Under the pieces are notes generated by a model, which did no database searches, was not told the origin of the DNA, and was given only the letters and a program-made list of their open reading frames with translations. DNA of 64,000 nt from a bacterium. Its GTDB lineage: Bacteria > Myxococcota_A > Bradymonadia > Bradymonadales > Bradymonadaceae. The translations under genes were made by a program, and so were the position numbers. The stretch spans positions 1 through 64,000 of the forward strand of contig JAUIBR010000020.1 in assembly GCA_030427705.1 (NCBI GenBank). Reading direction: 5' to 3'. Positions 10,537 to 19,558 of this stretch are shown here, in pieces. Position 1 is the stretch's first letter; each line of letters begins with the position of its first letter.

Positions 10537-11591
10537 AGTTTAGTACGTTTCGTCGCATTGCGATCGTGGGAGTCGCCAAGAACTGCGGCAAGACCACGAC
10601 GCTCAATGCCCTGAGCGCCTGGGCACATGATATCGACCGCACGGTTGGCCTCGCATCGGTTGGCATCGATGGGGAAACGTCGGACGTCCTGCTTGGAACA
10701 TCTAAACCTCCCGTTGTGGTGCAGGAAGGCCAGTGGTTGGTATCGGCTGAAAATGCACTGCACTCGAGCTCGGCCGAGCTTGAGTATGCCACCGATCTGG
10801 GCATTGAAACGCCGCTGGGAAACCTGGTTGTCGCCCGCGTGCTGTCCGCCGGTGAGGTGATTCTGGCTGGGCTTCGACACAAGGCAGACCTCAAGCTGGC
10901 CGCCGAGCAGTTGGAGCAGCACGGCGCAGACCTGGTCCTGATCGATGGTGCGTATGGGCGAGTGGTCGCAGCGCATTCCGACATCACCGATGGCGTGATT
11001 CTGTCCACTGGTGCGGTCATCAGCCCGAACGTCCATCGCGTGGCGGAGAAGACCAACGCACTTGTGCAACGGTTATCGTTCCCGAAGATTGACGTGCCCT
11101 GGCAAATCGACTTGATGCAGTCCGCGATCGAAGACGAACGAACCTTGATGGGTGGTGAGTCGATATCCGCCATCCAACTTCCTGCACGTTCGGCCCTAGT
11201 TGGCCTGCCGAAAGCGCGCAAAATGTGGTCTCGGGATGTTTCCGCGATCGCGATCCCTGGATTGGTGAGCGACCGAGTTGGCGAGGAGCTTACGCGCTAT
11301 GGCGGCCACGGTCGTACCTTGTTGGTTCCGGACGGGACGGTCGTGCAGTGCGATGCGAAGGTGCTAAAGAAGCTGCTGCGCTCCTTTGAGATCCGCGCAC
11401 TATCAGCATCTCCGGTGTTGGCTATCAGCCTAAATCCAACTTCAATTCAGGGACATGTGCTCTCTGAGCCTGTGATTTCGCAGTTGTTATCTAGCCAATG
11501 GCCGAATATCCCTATATTCAATCCCCTTGTTGGCCTAGAATCGGGCAGACCCCAAATCCGGACTCTGGGAGTAGATGTTGGCCGAGATTGA
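10524..11591 (+). CDS. P-loop protein resembling aminomutase reactivase KamB
   Basis: The N-terminus has a Walker A motif, VGVAKNCGKTTT, at about residues 15-26. Then come VGIDGETSDVLLGT, KPPVVVQEGQWLVSA and DLVLIDGAYGR followed by DITDGVILSTGAVIS. From memory, this order of motifs matches the ATPase family annotated as lysine 5,6-aminomutase reactivase subunit KamB, which with KamC restores B12-dependent aminomutase. That is recollection, not a search. No aminomutase or KamC (MutS-like) gene is next to it, so the client may differ. The start is TTG at 10524, overlapping the upstream gene by 13 bp; it overlaps the next gene by 17 bp. Confidence 0.65.
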   Translation: MGTLEFSTFRRIAIVGVAKNCGKTTTLNALSAWAHDIDRTVGLASVGIDGETSDVLLGTSKPPVVVQEGQWLVSAENALHSSSAELEYATDLGIETPLGNLVVARVLSAGEVILAGLRHKADLKLAAEQLEQHGADLVLIDGAYGRVVAAHSDITDGVILSTGAVISPNVHRVAEKTNALVQRLSFPKIDVPWQIDLMQSAIEDERTLMGGESISAIQLPARSALVGLPKARKMWSRDVSAIAIPGLVSDRVGEELTRYGGHGRTLLVPDGTVVQCDAKVLKKLLRSFEIRALSASPVLAISLNPTSIQGHVLSEPVISQLLSSQWPNIPIFNPLVGLESGRPQIRTLGVDVGRD

Positions 11592-13323
11592 GGAAAGGTT
11601 AGACCGCCTCATCCGCGAAACGTGGGACACGCACCTTGAAATCCTCGCGCTGTTGATGGCCGAGAATCAGGTACCGCGTGATGAACACGTATCGCGGCTC
11701 GATGCCCTTGTAACTTGTTTCGGCAAGCGCGAGGTCGAATCGACTTTGTTCGAGGAGGGGCGCCGGGTCGCAACACTGCTTGATGAAGAGCAAGAGCCGC
11801 CAGTGCTGAAGGTCAACTCGGAGTTGCTTGAGCGCGTTGGTGACGCTGAAATCCTGTTCGCGCTTGCACGACCTATCGCGACTATCTTGGACATCTCACC
11901 GCTGAGCGTGTCACTTGCGCTGCAAACTCGTGATGAACGCAGCTTGCGCAACCTCGCCAACAAAGCGATTCGAAAGCTCGACGACTCCCCAGTGCGCAGT
12001 CTCGAAGTTCCCGCATATCTCAACGATAAGATGGCCGTGTTCACCACCCGTCTGTCGACGGTTGCCGCATCTTTGGGCGGCGAGCCAGAGGGACTTGAGA
12101 TCGAACTCTCGGATGAGTTCCACGAGTCCGTAAAGAACACCATGGGTTGGCCAGAGTGGATCGACATCGGCGATTCGTTCGCCGAGACAATCTCCGCGCT
12201 CGCTTCCTCGTTGGAAGGAACGGGCCTCGAAGACATCGCGGAGTGTCTTGTTGAGCAACTCTGGGATGGTCTAGGGGTCGGAACACAGTCGTTCATGCGT
12301 AACGCTGGCCGGGTTTTGCGGGGGAACAATATCGAGCGATTGGTCGATATTCTTGCCGCATTCAGCACGGCCGCCGCGGCCACAGACAGCAGCTACTCGG
12401 ACCAATTGTCATCCTGGTCGAACCTAAGCGACCTGAACGAGGCTTGGATAAACCTCAATCGGGTTGAAGAGATGGTGTTCGGTGTCAGTACCGTCGACCC
12501 TGAACGCACCCCAATCTCGGTCATCGCGCCTGCGACCAAGTCTTTTGGGCTTGATGAGCCGGACTCACTTCCCTGGGATGTACCCGTATGTTGCTGGAGC
12601 GCACGTGAGCAGAACGCACTGCGTGACCTCTTTATCGGGGTATCCCGCACCCTTCCTTCGGCTGCCGAGCACGAGTTCTTCTCGTACGAGAGCATTTGGA
12701 AACCTGAGGTATCGGCGCTCGAACTAGACGAAGAGTCGCGTCGGAGTATGGGAATTCAGGTGGTCGCGATCGGGATGGAGCTGGTCACGCCAGAACCTGA
12801 CGTTTGGGCGCAAGCGTGGTCTTCCAGTATGCGGACACTGCTGAACCAATACGATGGTCTGCCAGAAGCACATCAGGTCGAGATGAATCGTATGCTGCGA
12901 AAGGCGTACGACGACTTCTTCCCAGAAGCGCACACGATCTGGGCTCGCCGGTTCTATAGTTTGGACTCGAAGTCCAATCGCGATGCCTACGAACAACTGA
13001 TGGGCGAGATTCAACGCGTGTTGAATGCGCCTGTATTGTTTGATGGATTCGTCAGACCCACGGTCAGCGAGATGGCGCCGTTTCCAACGCTGACGTTCAC
13101 CGTTCCAGTCAGTGACGACAAGACTCCGGTTTGGATTCCACTGTCGGCACTCGCTTCCACCGTTCATGGCGCGCCCGTGCGTGTTCGCGCCGTGCATGTC
13201 CAAGGCTCATGCCACTGGGTTTGCGACCGCTCATTGCACTTGAACAAACTTCAATCGCAGCCCGTTGACCTCATCGTTCGCTCTGTGCACGGCGACGCCC
13301 TACAATTCGCAATCTTTGGCTGA
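11575..13323 (+). CDS. large hypothetical protein, unknown family
   Basis: 582 residues, soluble, mostly helical in the first 450 residues and with a beta-rich C-terminal part (VPVSDDKTPVWIPLSAL). No signal peptide, membrane helix or nucleotide-binding motif is visible. The ATG at 11575 lies inside the preceding P-loop gene and the stop lies inside the globin gene, so four genes from 9700 to 13717 overlap in series. That is a strong sign of a co-translated set. I cannot assign a function. The position suggests a partner of the P-loop protein. Confidence 0.7.
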   Translation: MLAEIEERLDRLIRETWDTHLEILALLMAENQVPRDEHVSRLDALVTCFGKREVESTLFEEGRRVATLLDEEQEPPVLKVNSELLERVGDAEILFALARPIATILDISPLSVSLALQTRDERSLRNLANKAIRKLDDSPVRSLEVPAYLNDKMAVFTTRLSTVAASLGGEPEGLEIELSDEFHESVKNTMGWPEWIDIGDSFAETISALASSLEGTGLEDIAECLVEQLWDGLGVGTQSFMRNAGRVLRGNNIERLVDILAAFSTAAAATDSSYSDQLSSWSNLSDLNEAWINLNRVEEMVFGVSTVDPERTPISVIAPATKSFGLDEPDSLPWDVPVCCWSAREQNALRDLFIGVSRTLPSAAEHEFFSYESIWKPEVSALELDEESRRSMGIQVVAIGMELVTPEPDVWAQAWSSSMRTLLNQYDGLPEAHQVEMNRMLRKAYDDFFPEAHTIWARRFYSLDSKSNRDAYEQLMGEIQRVLNAPVLFDGFVRPTVSEMAPFPTLTFTVPVSDDKTPVWIPLSALASTVHGAPVRVRAVHVQGSCHWVCDRSLHLNKLQSQPVDLIVRSVHGDALQFAIFG

Positions 13324-13717
13324 TTGGAATCTCATTGAAGAATGCGGGGGAGAAGCCGCGCTACGAGAGCTATTGCGCGATTTCTATGACCGTATCTTTG
13401 ACGACGTCATCATCGGGTTTCTCTTTGCCAACAGCGACAAAGAAGCCCTTATCGATAGTCAGTTCCACTATGTCACTTCGGTCCTAGGAGACCGGTCAGG
13501 CGAGTACGGTGGGCCGACCATTCGCGCAGCCCACAAGGAGCTACCAATTCTCCCCGGCCAGTTCGACCGACGCCATATGTTGCTAAAGCTCGTCCTTCTT
13601 GAGTACGGCGTTCCTGACCACGTGACGCAGGCGTGGCTCGAATTGGACACGAGCCTGCGAGAATTTGTTGTGAATATGGGCGCGACAAAGCGCGATGAGC
13701 TAGGCGCGAAAGACTAG
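13265..13717 (+). CDS. truncated haemoglobin (2-on-2 globin)
   Basis: Small haem protein binding O2 or NO. Helix B reads FYDRIFDDVIIGFLF. The proximal His is in IRAAHKELPI (His90 from the first start), followed by QFDRRHMLLKL and a C-terminal helix, as in truncated globins. Two TTG starts are possible: 13265 (150 residues, overlapping the upstream gene by 59 bp) or 13316 (133 residues, overlapping by 8 bp), and the second gives a more typical length. The stop overlaps the convergent Tat protein's stop (CTAG). Its place at the end of the P-loop operon hints at redox or gas sensing or protection of that pathway (inference). Confidence 0.8.
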   Translation: MTSSFALCTATPYNSQSLADWNLIEECGGEAALRELLRDFYDRIFDDVIIGFLFANSDKEALIDSQFHYVTSVLGDRSGEYGGPTIRAAHKELPILPGQFDRRHMLLKLVLLEYGVPDHVTQAWLELDTSLREFVVNMGATKRDELGAKD

Positions 13718-15243
13718 GATTTCAGCATCCAATCGAGCGACCCGACGCCTTGCACGTCTGCGAACTGGTCGTAAACCGTCGATGGCACGCCCAACCCTTT
13801 CTGAACCGTCTTCCAAATCGCAGCACCAGGGACTCGATTGCCGTTTGTCTCAACAGCATTTGTCTGTGCGCCATTGGCAATCGTTGGCACATGGTAGCGG
13901 TAGTTGTGGCCGTCACCATTATCGCCAGCGACCGAGATATCGCCGTAGTAGCCGCCTTCGATCATCCCGCCTGCCAGAATGACAGTGTTTTTGCCTTCGT
14001 TTCCGTAGCTCGAAGCTGCAGGTGAACGACCACCATCCAAGCTATAGATCGCGATCATTGTTCGGTCCCACATCCCGGCGTTTTTGAAGCTCTCTATCAG
14101 TCGTGTCAGCGGCAACACGGTCTGGCGAGCCATCACTCGCATCTGGTCTTCCGTACGCTGGTCATGAACGTCGACGTAGTCGAATTCCACGGCATACGTA
14201 CGCGACATGCCGCTCGATAGCAGCTTGTAGCCATACGCGACCTGCTCCCAGATATTGGCTTTGACGTTCTGACCGACTTGCGGCGGAACGCCCGCACTCC
14301 AGTACGCTTGCTCTTCGTCGGTGAGCGGCAAACTGATGGTCTCGGTCTGTCCGGAATACAGAAGCTGTTGGACCTCGACGAGGTTCTGTTCATGGCGCTC
14401 CTTCGCGCCAGCCGTGTAGCCGTACTTTTGGAAGAAACGCGCATCCAGACTCTTCAGAATTCGAGCGACGGTGTCGGCCTCTTCCGCGGACGCCAGCACG
14501 TTTAGATCACGAACTTCGTCAGGGAATCGATCCAGCAGATCTTGGACGTTTTGGCTCCGGTCCAGCTCCGCCCCGGGAAGCCCCGCACCGAAGTGATAGA
14601 CATTGTGGAATCGGCTGATTCCCTTGAACGCCACGCCGTTTCGGAAGGCACCCTGACCTAACTGCTTCTGCCAATAGTTGTGCAGAGCGGCCGGGGTTGG
14701 CGTTGACGAGAAGTGTGGCTCATTACCCTGTTCGGTATAGCTCGGCTCTTGCTCGAACATAGCCATGCGACCGTTTCCGCCACTGTATCCACGTCCTGGC
14801 GAACGCGTCGCATTTGCGGCTTCGTGGCCATGGATGCGCCCCACGGAAAGCTCGAACATCTCGCAGCAGGCGATGTCGTCCAGGTGAGGTTCCAGCTCCA
14901 TCGAGTGTTCGGTCAGATAGAAGTTTCGCCGCTGTTGCGAGAGGTTGTTGTAAAACAACGCTGCCCGCCGCCCCGTTGGCCCTCGACGCAGATTCGTGTG
15001 CGTGGCGAGGCCTGGAGACACGAATACATGCCCGAAGTCCCACTGGTCACGCAGGTTGATCTCCATGAAATACGTCGGCGTATTTGCGGGAACTGCCTGC
15101 GCATAGGCTTCTCCCATCACAAGCGACATCGCATCATGCTTGAGCATGAGCGGAATCGAAGGGGAAGCCAACGCCGCCCCAAGCACCTTCAGGAATCGGC
15201 GGCGTTTGATGGGCGAGATATCTTTGAATAGGGGCGACTTCAT
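13714..15243 (-). CDS. Tat-exported DUF1501/DUF1552-like protein
   Basis: 509 residues with a Tat-type leader: KRRRFLKVLGAAL, then a cleavage-like AYAQA at about residue 48. The body resembles the alkaline-phosphatase-fold DUF1501/DUF1552 proteins of planctomycetes and myxobacteria. Near the C-terminus it has MIAIYSLDGGRSP and ILAGGMIEGGYYGD, then a His-rich GDGHNYRYH. It is the last gene of a three-gene operon behind two lipoproteins; its start overlaps the end of the CxxCH lipoprotein gene by 4 bp. In related organisms such proteins are encoded beside DUF1585/1588/1592 cytochrome-like proteins, as here. The substrate is unknown. Confidence 0.75.
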   Translation of the reverse strand: MKSPLFKDISPIKRRRFLKVLGAALASPSIPLMLKHDAMSLVMGEAYAQAVPANTPTYFMEINLRDQWDFGHVFVSPGLATHTNLRRGPTGRRAALFYNNLSQQRRNFYLTEHSMELEPHLDDIACCEMFELSVGRIHGHEAANATRSPGRGYSGGNGRMAMFEQEPSYTEQGNEPHFSSTPTPAALHNYWQKQLGQGAFRNGVAFKGISRFHNVYHFGAGLPGAELDRSQNVQDLLDRFPDEVRDLNVLASAEEADTVARILKSLDARFFQKYGYTAGAKERHEQNLVEVQQLLYSGQTETISLPLTDEEQAYWSAGVPPQVGQNVKANIWEQVAYGYKLLSSGMSRTYAVEFDYVDVHDQRTEDQMRVMARQTVLPLTRLIESFKNAGMWDRTMIAIYSLDGGRSPAASSYGNEGKNTVILAGGMIEGGYYGDISVAGDNGDGHNYRYHVPTIANGAQTNAVETNGNRVPGAAIWKTVQKGLGVPSTVYDQFADVQGVGSLDWMLKS

Positions 15244-16502
15244 TGCGCGCCTCCGTTTTGCGTTTCCAGTACTACTGCGACGACGCGGGGGTCGATAAAG
15301 GTCTCAACCACGACGGTTCCCATCGTCGGTTCTGTCGTGCCAGCGTTTGTCGCACGATACGCGACGGCTTCGAGCAGTGTGCGGTCAATCTCCTCACCTG
15401 CCGAATCGGTCATCCCGAAGGTGTGTTCGATCACGTTTCGAACCATGCAAGGAACGAAGACATCACTGTCTGCGATGATAGCCGCTGCTTCGCCAAGGTT
15501 GTTTGCGCGTTTGCCAAACATATCCGAGCCCTCGTCCGCCTTTGCGACATCGTTGAGCATATGGGACGTCATCAATCCGTTTAGCGAACGACCAAGTTCA
15601 CCTTCAGGGTCTTGGATACCTGTTGCTTCGTCGATCCATTGTCCGTTCTCGTTAAACTTCACGTAGAACTGGGCATGTGCGCTGAACTGGCCGTGGCACG
15701 TGTAGCAGGCATCGCCATTGCCAAAGGCGTCCTTGGCTTCTTCGACGGTCTGCTCTTCTGCCGATTGCGCCCGGAACATCTCGATAAGAGACTCTTTCTC
15801 CAAGCGAGGTTGTAGGTCGTCTTCCATCGGGTACGCGCGGCAGGCGAACACCTTCATCATGCGCGAGGCACGCCCAAGGTTGAATCGACTCGCATTGCCC
15901 GCCAGAAACGCGCGGGTGGTCAACACGCCTGCGTTGTATGGCGCTCCCGAATCACAATCGCCTTGCTGACCATCGGTGCCGATGCAGTAGTCTGCTTTTA
16001 GGATGGTCGACATCGGAAGTTGATTGGAAACCGTGTGTTCAACCAAGCGCCCTGGCGCATCAAAGTCGATGCCGTCTCGCTCGCCGCTCGCTTTAAGCTT
16101 CTGCTCGAGCATGTAGCGAATGGAGGTAGAGAAGCCGGCTTCGGCAACCCAAGATTCCAAGATGGGGCGCAATGCTTCGTCACCCTCCGCGGTCGCCTGG
16201 GAAACCTCTTCCATCGTGAGCGTGCGCCCAACCAACATTTGCGAGATTCGGCGTAGGTAAAAGACCGTCTCGTCGCCCGTCATCTCTGGAGGCTCTATCG
16301 ACACCGGAAGCTGAATGCCCTCCTGCGGTTCAGGAATCGTTGTGGGTTCAGGAGTCGTTGTGGGTGTGTCTGAGTTTTGCGTGTCCTGGGTGTCGGTTGA
16401 CGGTTCCGGCTCGGGGTCGGATTGACCAACCATGGCCAATTCGCCTTTCCCCTGACATCCCATGAGCGCCAGAAGCGCGATTGCGAGTAGAGTTCGTTTC
16501 AT
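15240..16502 (-). CDS. lipoprotein with CxxCH haem motif, DUF1585/1588/1592-like
   Basis: A 420-residue lipoprotein read from ATG at 16500-16502, 13 codons inside the longest frame. The lipobox LALMGC gives Cys16. A Thr/Pro/Glu-rich linker follows (about residues 28-75). A single CxxCH, in DACYTCHGQF, predicts one c-type haem or a Zn site. Flanking motifs (AGVLTTRAFLAG; FVPCMVRNVIEHTFG) resemble the planctomycete-type DUF1588/1585 proteins. The ATG overlaps the TGA of the upstream lipoprotein gene (ATGA) and the stop overlaps the DUF1501-like gene. A redox role with the Tat protein is inferred. Confidence 0.7.
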   Translation of the reverse strand: MKRTLLAIALLALMGCQGKGELAMVGQSDPEPEPSTDTQDTQNSDTPTTTPEPTTIPEPQEGIQLPVSIEPPEMTGDETVFYLRRISQMLVGRTLTMEEVSQATAEGDEALRPILESWVAEAGFSTSIRYMLEQKLKASGERDGIDFDAPGRLVEHTVSNQLPMSTILKADYCIGTDGQQGDCDSGAPYNAGVLTTRAFLAGNASRFNLGRASRMMKVFACRAYPMEDDLQPRLEKESLIEMFRAQSAEEQTVEEAKDAFGNGDACYTCHGQFSAHAQFYVKFNENGQWIDEATGIQDPEGELGRSLNGLMTSHMLNDVAKADEGSDMFGKRANNLGEAAAIIADSDVFVPCMVRNVIEHTFGMTDSAGEEIDRTLLEAVAYRATNAGTTEPTMGTVVVETFIDPRVVAVVLETQNGGAQ

Positions 16503-17107
16503 CGGCCTACAAACTCCAATGAAGAGAGAATCGACAGGCAAACAGCTTCATATCGTTCGGCTTCACCAGTGCCAGTCTCCGCGAGCGTATCTTCGACGAT
16601 CATCAAGTCGGCTTCCTCAACCTCACGACCATACGCGACCATCGTCAGGGCGTTTAGATCTTCAGGCAACGACGGATATGTCTGCTGCATCTCAGCCGAA
16701 GTGCATACCGGTCGAATTGACTTCACCCACGTCGCCATTTTGCTGGCTGACCAGGTCAAATCGGGGCCGATTCCTTGTCCGTAGTTGTGATCGCCTAGAG
16801 CGTATCGATTGCGCCAAATCTCGTCAAAGACCGGGTCATCTTGAGCCAGACCTGTTACGCGAGAGAGCTTCGCCATCCGAACATGAAATGGGAGCAACTG
16901 CGGCGTCTCTTGGATCAGCTCAAATGCTGGTGGTAGCTGGGTTTCTGGCGTATCTGGATTCGTACGGTCACCCACCTTTCCTGGGACCGAACCCGACGGG
17001 AAATCGGTCTCAGTGGCATCGCCAACCGACATCTCGACTTCGCCCACGCAACCAGCGGTCAAGACCGCGGTCAGCATGATGATGAAGATTTGAATCGAGC
17101 GGGACAT
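16499..17107 (-). CDS. small exported lipoprotein, first gene of the DUF1501-like operon
   Basis: 202 residues with a lipobox (TAVLTAGC, Cys20) and an acidic, Pro-rich linker. The C-terminal 130 residues include HVRMAKLSRVTGL and RYEAVCLSILSSLEFV. The last phrase is like the end of DUF1587/1592-type domains, so this may be a short relative of the protein encoded next. It starts the operon, and the 217 bp upstream of it are non-coding. Confidence 0.6.
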   Translation of the reverse strand: MSRSIQIFIIMLTAVLTAGCVGEVEMSVGDATETDFPSGSVPGKVGDRTNPDTPETQLPPAFELIQETPQLLPFHVRMAKLSRVTGLAQDDPVFDEIWRNRYALGDHNYGQGIGPDLTWSASKMATWVKSIRPVCTSAEMQQTYPSLPEDLNALTMVAYGREVEEADLMIVEDTLAETGTGEAERYEAVCLSILSSLEFVGR

Positions 17108-17133
17108 GTAGACCTCAAAACTACGTACTACGA

Positions 17134-17151
17134 CTTACACCTACATGTAAG
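17134..17151. promoter_or_regulatory. short inverted repeat upstream of the lipoprotein operon
   Basis: CTTACA and TGTAAG flank a 6-bp loop, 27-44 bp before the ATG of the minus-strand lipoprotein gene. It could be an operator or a leader hairpin. It is short enough to occur by chance. Confidence 0.2.
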
Positions 17152-17284
17152 AGCAAGAACAATGCCATGCGCACAAGACACAAGGCGGAACTACACCTCC
17201 ACCCCGATTAGCCCGCAATTACTTAGCGATCACGCATTCCAGCGGTAACCAATGCCCCCCGATGGACTGTGGCAATTGATCCAC

Positions 17285-17309
17285 GATCTGGGGTGTATTG
17301 ACCCCGATC
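17285..17309 (-). terminator. hairpin downstream of the AgmX-like gene
   Basis: GATC-T-GGGGT and ACCCCGATC pair in a 9-bp stem with one bulged T and a GTATTG loop, 15 bp beyond the stop of the minus-strand AgmX-like gene. There is no T-tract, so it is at best an atypical terminator or RNA-stabilising hairpin. Confidence 0.35.
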
Positions 17310-17324
17310 AACTGGTTGTAAAAT

Positions 17325-18014
17325 CTAGTCTTCAGGCTCGTTGGTGAACTTGAATGGATACTTCACAGAGACCTTGCCGCCTCCGGAAGGGATATCGAAG
17401 TTCACATCGCCAATGGATTCGAGCATGCAGTTGTGCAACCGGGTATCGTAGAGCGTCGTTTTTTCCTGATTGAGTTTGCTCATCTCGACGCGGCCGGCGC
17501 CGTTCTCAGCGATGATATCAAACTCCATCACGACAGTGCCCGCTGCATCCGGGAAGTCGACCAAGACCTCTTCATAGCAGGCCTTCACAAATGGGGTGAT
17601 TTCCTTCACACCGGCCATGATGTCGTCGCGATCCAGCTGACCGCGGGCTTCTGTATCGGCTCCTTCGATCGCCTTATCGGCCACTGCACCCGATGGTTTG
17701 GCAAGATCGCCACCTACTGGTGCGGTGTTTGAGTCGGGACTCGGCCGCGATGATTTCTGGCGGTGAGTAGGCGCCTCGGCGGCTGTCTTCTGGGCTTGAA
17801 CCCCAGACGGCTCCGGGTCTGGAGAGTCAGCAGCCTGAGTTGCCTGGTCTGGTCCCGAATCAGGCGTCCCTGCGTCATACGCTTGAAATGCGCCCTCCTC
17901 GTCAAGCTGAGACGTTTTGTTCACCATACCCACGACCATTGCGATTACCGCGATGGTCATCACGGCGAGGGCGATTAGGATGCCGGTTCCACCGGCGTTT
18001 CGGCGCTCAGACAC
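17325..18014 (-). CDS. single-TM protein with AgmX/PglI C-terminal domain
   Basis: 229 residues: a membrane anchor at about residues 11-31, a Ser/Pro/Ala-rich spacer (about 40-130), then a domain with the AgmX/PglI C-terminal pattern (ITPFVKACYEEVLVDFP, AAGTVVMEFDI, LHNCMLESI). In myxobacteria this domain occurs in gliding-motility proteins and TonB-like energisers. The two Cys (in KACYEE and HNCMLE) are the conserved pair of the domain and could form a disulphide in the periplasm. GTG start at 18014, overlapping the end of glpK by 8 bp. Confidence 0.8.
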   Translation of the reverse strand: MSERRNAGGTGILIALAVMTIAVIAMVVGMVNKTSQLDEEGAFQAYDAGTPDSGPDQATQAADSPDPEPSGVQAQKTAAEAPTHRQKSSRPSPDSNTAPVGGDLAKPSGAVADKAIEGADTEARGQLDRDDIMAGVKEITPFVKACYEEVLVDFPDAAGTVVMEFDIIAENGAGRVEMSKLNQEKTTLYDTRLHNCMLESIGDVNFDIPSGGGKVSVKYPFKFTNEPED

Positions 18015-19482
18015 GTTTCAACGCCTCTGACCATCGGCGCAGGTGGTCCTCGCGCTCCCCCTCACCCATCGTTGGTTCGAACTTGGCATCCACCTTCCAA
18101 GTTTCCTTGATGTCGTCCAGATTATCGAAGATGCCAACGGCGAGTCCGGCAAGCAATGCCGCGCCCAATGCCGTCGTATCCACCATCTTTGGTCTAACGA
18201 TTTGGCGCCCCAGAAAATCCGCCTGAAGCTGCATCAAGAGATTGTTCTCAGACGCTCCGCCATCGACCTTCAATTCGGTCATCGGCTGCCCAAGGTCTCG
18301 CTCCATGGCGTTCAGGATGTCCACGTTCTGCAACGCGATGCCCTCGAGCGTCGCACGGGCGATATGACCGCGATGTGTGCCTCGAGTATGGCCCCAGATC
18401 ACACCCCGTGCATCTGCTTGCCAGTGCGGCGCCCCAAGTCCTGAGATGCTTGGGACAACCATCACGCCGTCGCTGGAATCCACTTGTTTGGCAAGTTCCT
18501 CGATCTCCGGAGCGCTATCGATGATCTGCAGGCCATCTCGCAACCACTGCACCATCGCCCCGGCGATGAAGGCCGCGCCTTCAAGGGCGTAGGTCATCTG
18601 ACCATTGATGCGCCAAGCGGCAGTCGTGAGCATACGATGGTCACTCATGACAGGGGTCTCACCCGTGTTCATCAGCAAGAATGCGCCCGTTCCAAAGGTA
18701 CACTTTGCTTGGCCAGCGCTGAAACACGTCTGACCAAATAATGCAGACTGTTGGTCGCCTGCCATTCCAGCGATGGGCGTCCCATCGGCCAGCCCCTCAA
18801 CGCCAGTGACCTCGCCGTACAATTCGGAGTTTCCGGCAATCTCAGGCAGTACACTGCGGGGAACGCGGAAGGTATTGAGTAGCTCATCGTCCCATTCGGC
18901 GGTGTGAAGGTTCATCAGCAAGGTGCGTGATGCATTGGACACGTCGGTCTTGTGAACCGCGCCGCCAGTCAGGCGCCAGAGCAAAAACGTGTTGATCGTT
19001 CCGAACGCAAGTTCGCCGCGTTCTGCGCGGTCTCGAGCACCATCAACGTGATCCAAAATGTACGCGACTTTTGTGCCGGAGAAGTACGGGTCTAGCACCA
19101 GCCCGGTCTTCTGTTGGACCATCGGCCCAAGCCCCTCATCGGAGAGCTGCTGGATCGTTCCTGCGGTGCGTCGGTCCTGCCAGACAATCGCGTTGTGAAT
19201 CGGCTCACCGGTCTCTCGATCCCAGACAACGGTGGTCTCGCGCTGATTGGTGATTCCGACGGCAGCGATGTCGCTGGGTGTGATTCCTGCTTCGCCACTA
19301 GCCGCAGCGATGGTGTCCAACGTGGACTGCCAAATGGCCTCCGGATTGTGTTCGACCCAACCTGGTTTTGGATAGATTTGTTCGAACTCACGGTTCACTC
19401 GACCGCAGACGTTGAGCTTCTCATCCAGGATGATGACGGTCGTGCCCGTCGTGCCCTGATCGATGGCGCAGATGTATCGCAT
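18007..19482 (-). CDS. glpK: glycerol kinase
   Basis: FGGY-family sugar kinase phosphorylating glycerol to glycerol 3-phosphate. Seen: IDQGTTGTTVIILDE at the N-terminus (phosphate-1 loop), GWVEHNPEAIW, GITNQRETTVVWD, IVWQDRRT (catalytic Asp region) and the C-terminal LKVDGGASENNLLMQLQAD. The 491-residue length is typical. No glpF or glpD gene is adjacent. It is followed with an 8-bp overlap by the AgmX-like gene, an unexpected operon partner. Confidence 0.95.
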   Translation of the reverse strand: MRYICAIDQGTTGTTVIILDEKLNVCGRVNREFEQIYPKPGWVEHNPEAIWQSTLDTIAAASGEAGITPSDIAAVGITNQRETTVVWDRETGEPIHNAIVWQDRRTAGTIQQLSDEGLGPMVQQKTGLVLDPYFSGTKVAYILDHVDGARDRAERGELAFGTINTFLLWRLTGGAVHKTDVSNASRTLLMNLHTAEWDDELLNTFRVPRSVLPEIAGNSELYGEVTGVEGLADGTPIAGMAGDQQSALFGQTCFSAGQAKCTFGTGAFLLMNTGETPVMSDHRMLTTAAWRINGQMTYALEGAAFIAGAMVQWLRDGLQIIDSAPEIEELAKQVDSSDGVMVVPSISGLGAPHWQADARGVIWGHTRGTHRGHIARATLEGIALQNVDILNAMERDLGQPMTELKVDGGASENNLLMQLQADFLGRQIVRPKMVDTTALGAALLAGLAVGIFDNLDDIKETWKVDAKFEPTMGEGEREDHLRRWSEALKRV

Positions 19483-19558
19483 TCAAAATCCTTCAATTGT
19501 TGTCGTAGGTAATTGATTAGCAGCGAAACACTGATTTCGAAAGAGCGAAGCAGTGTGA

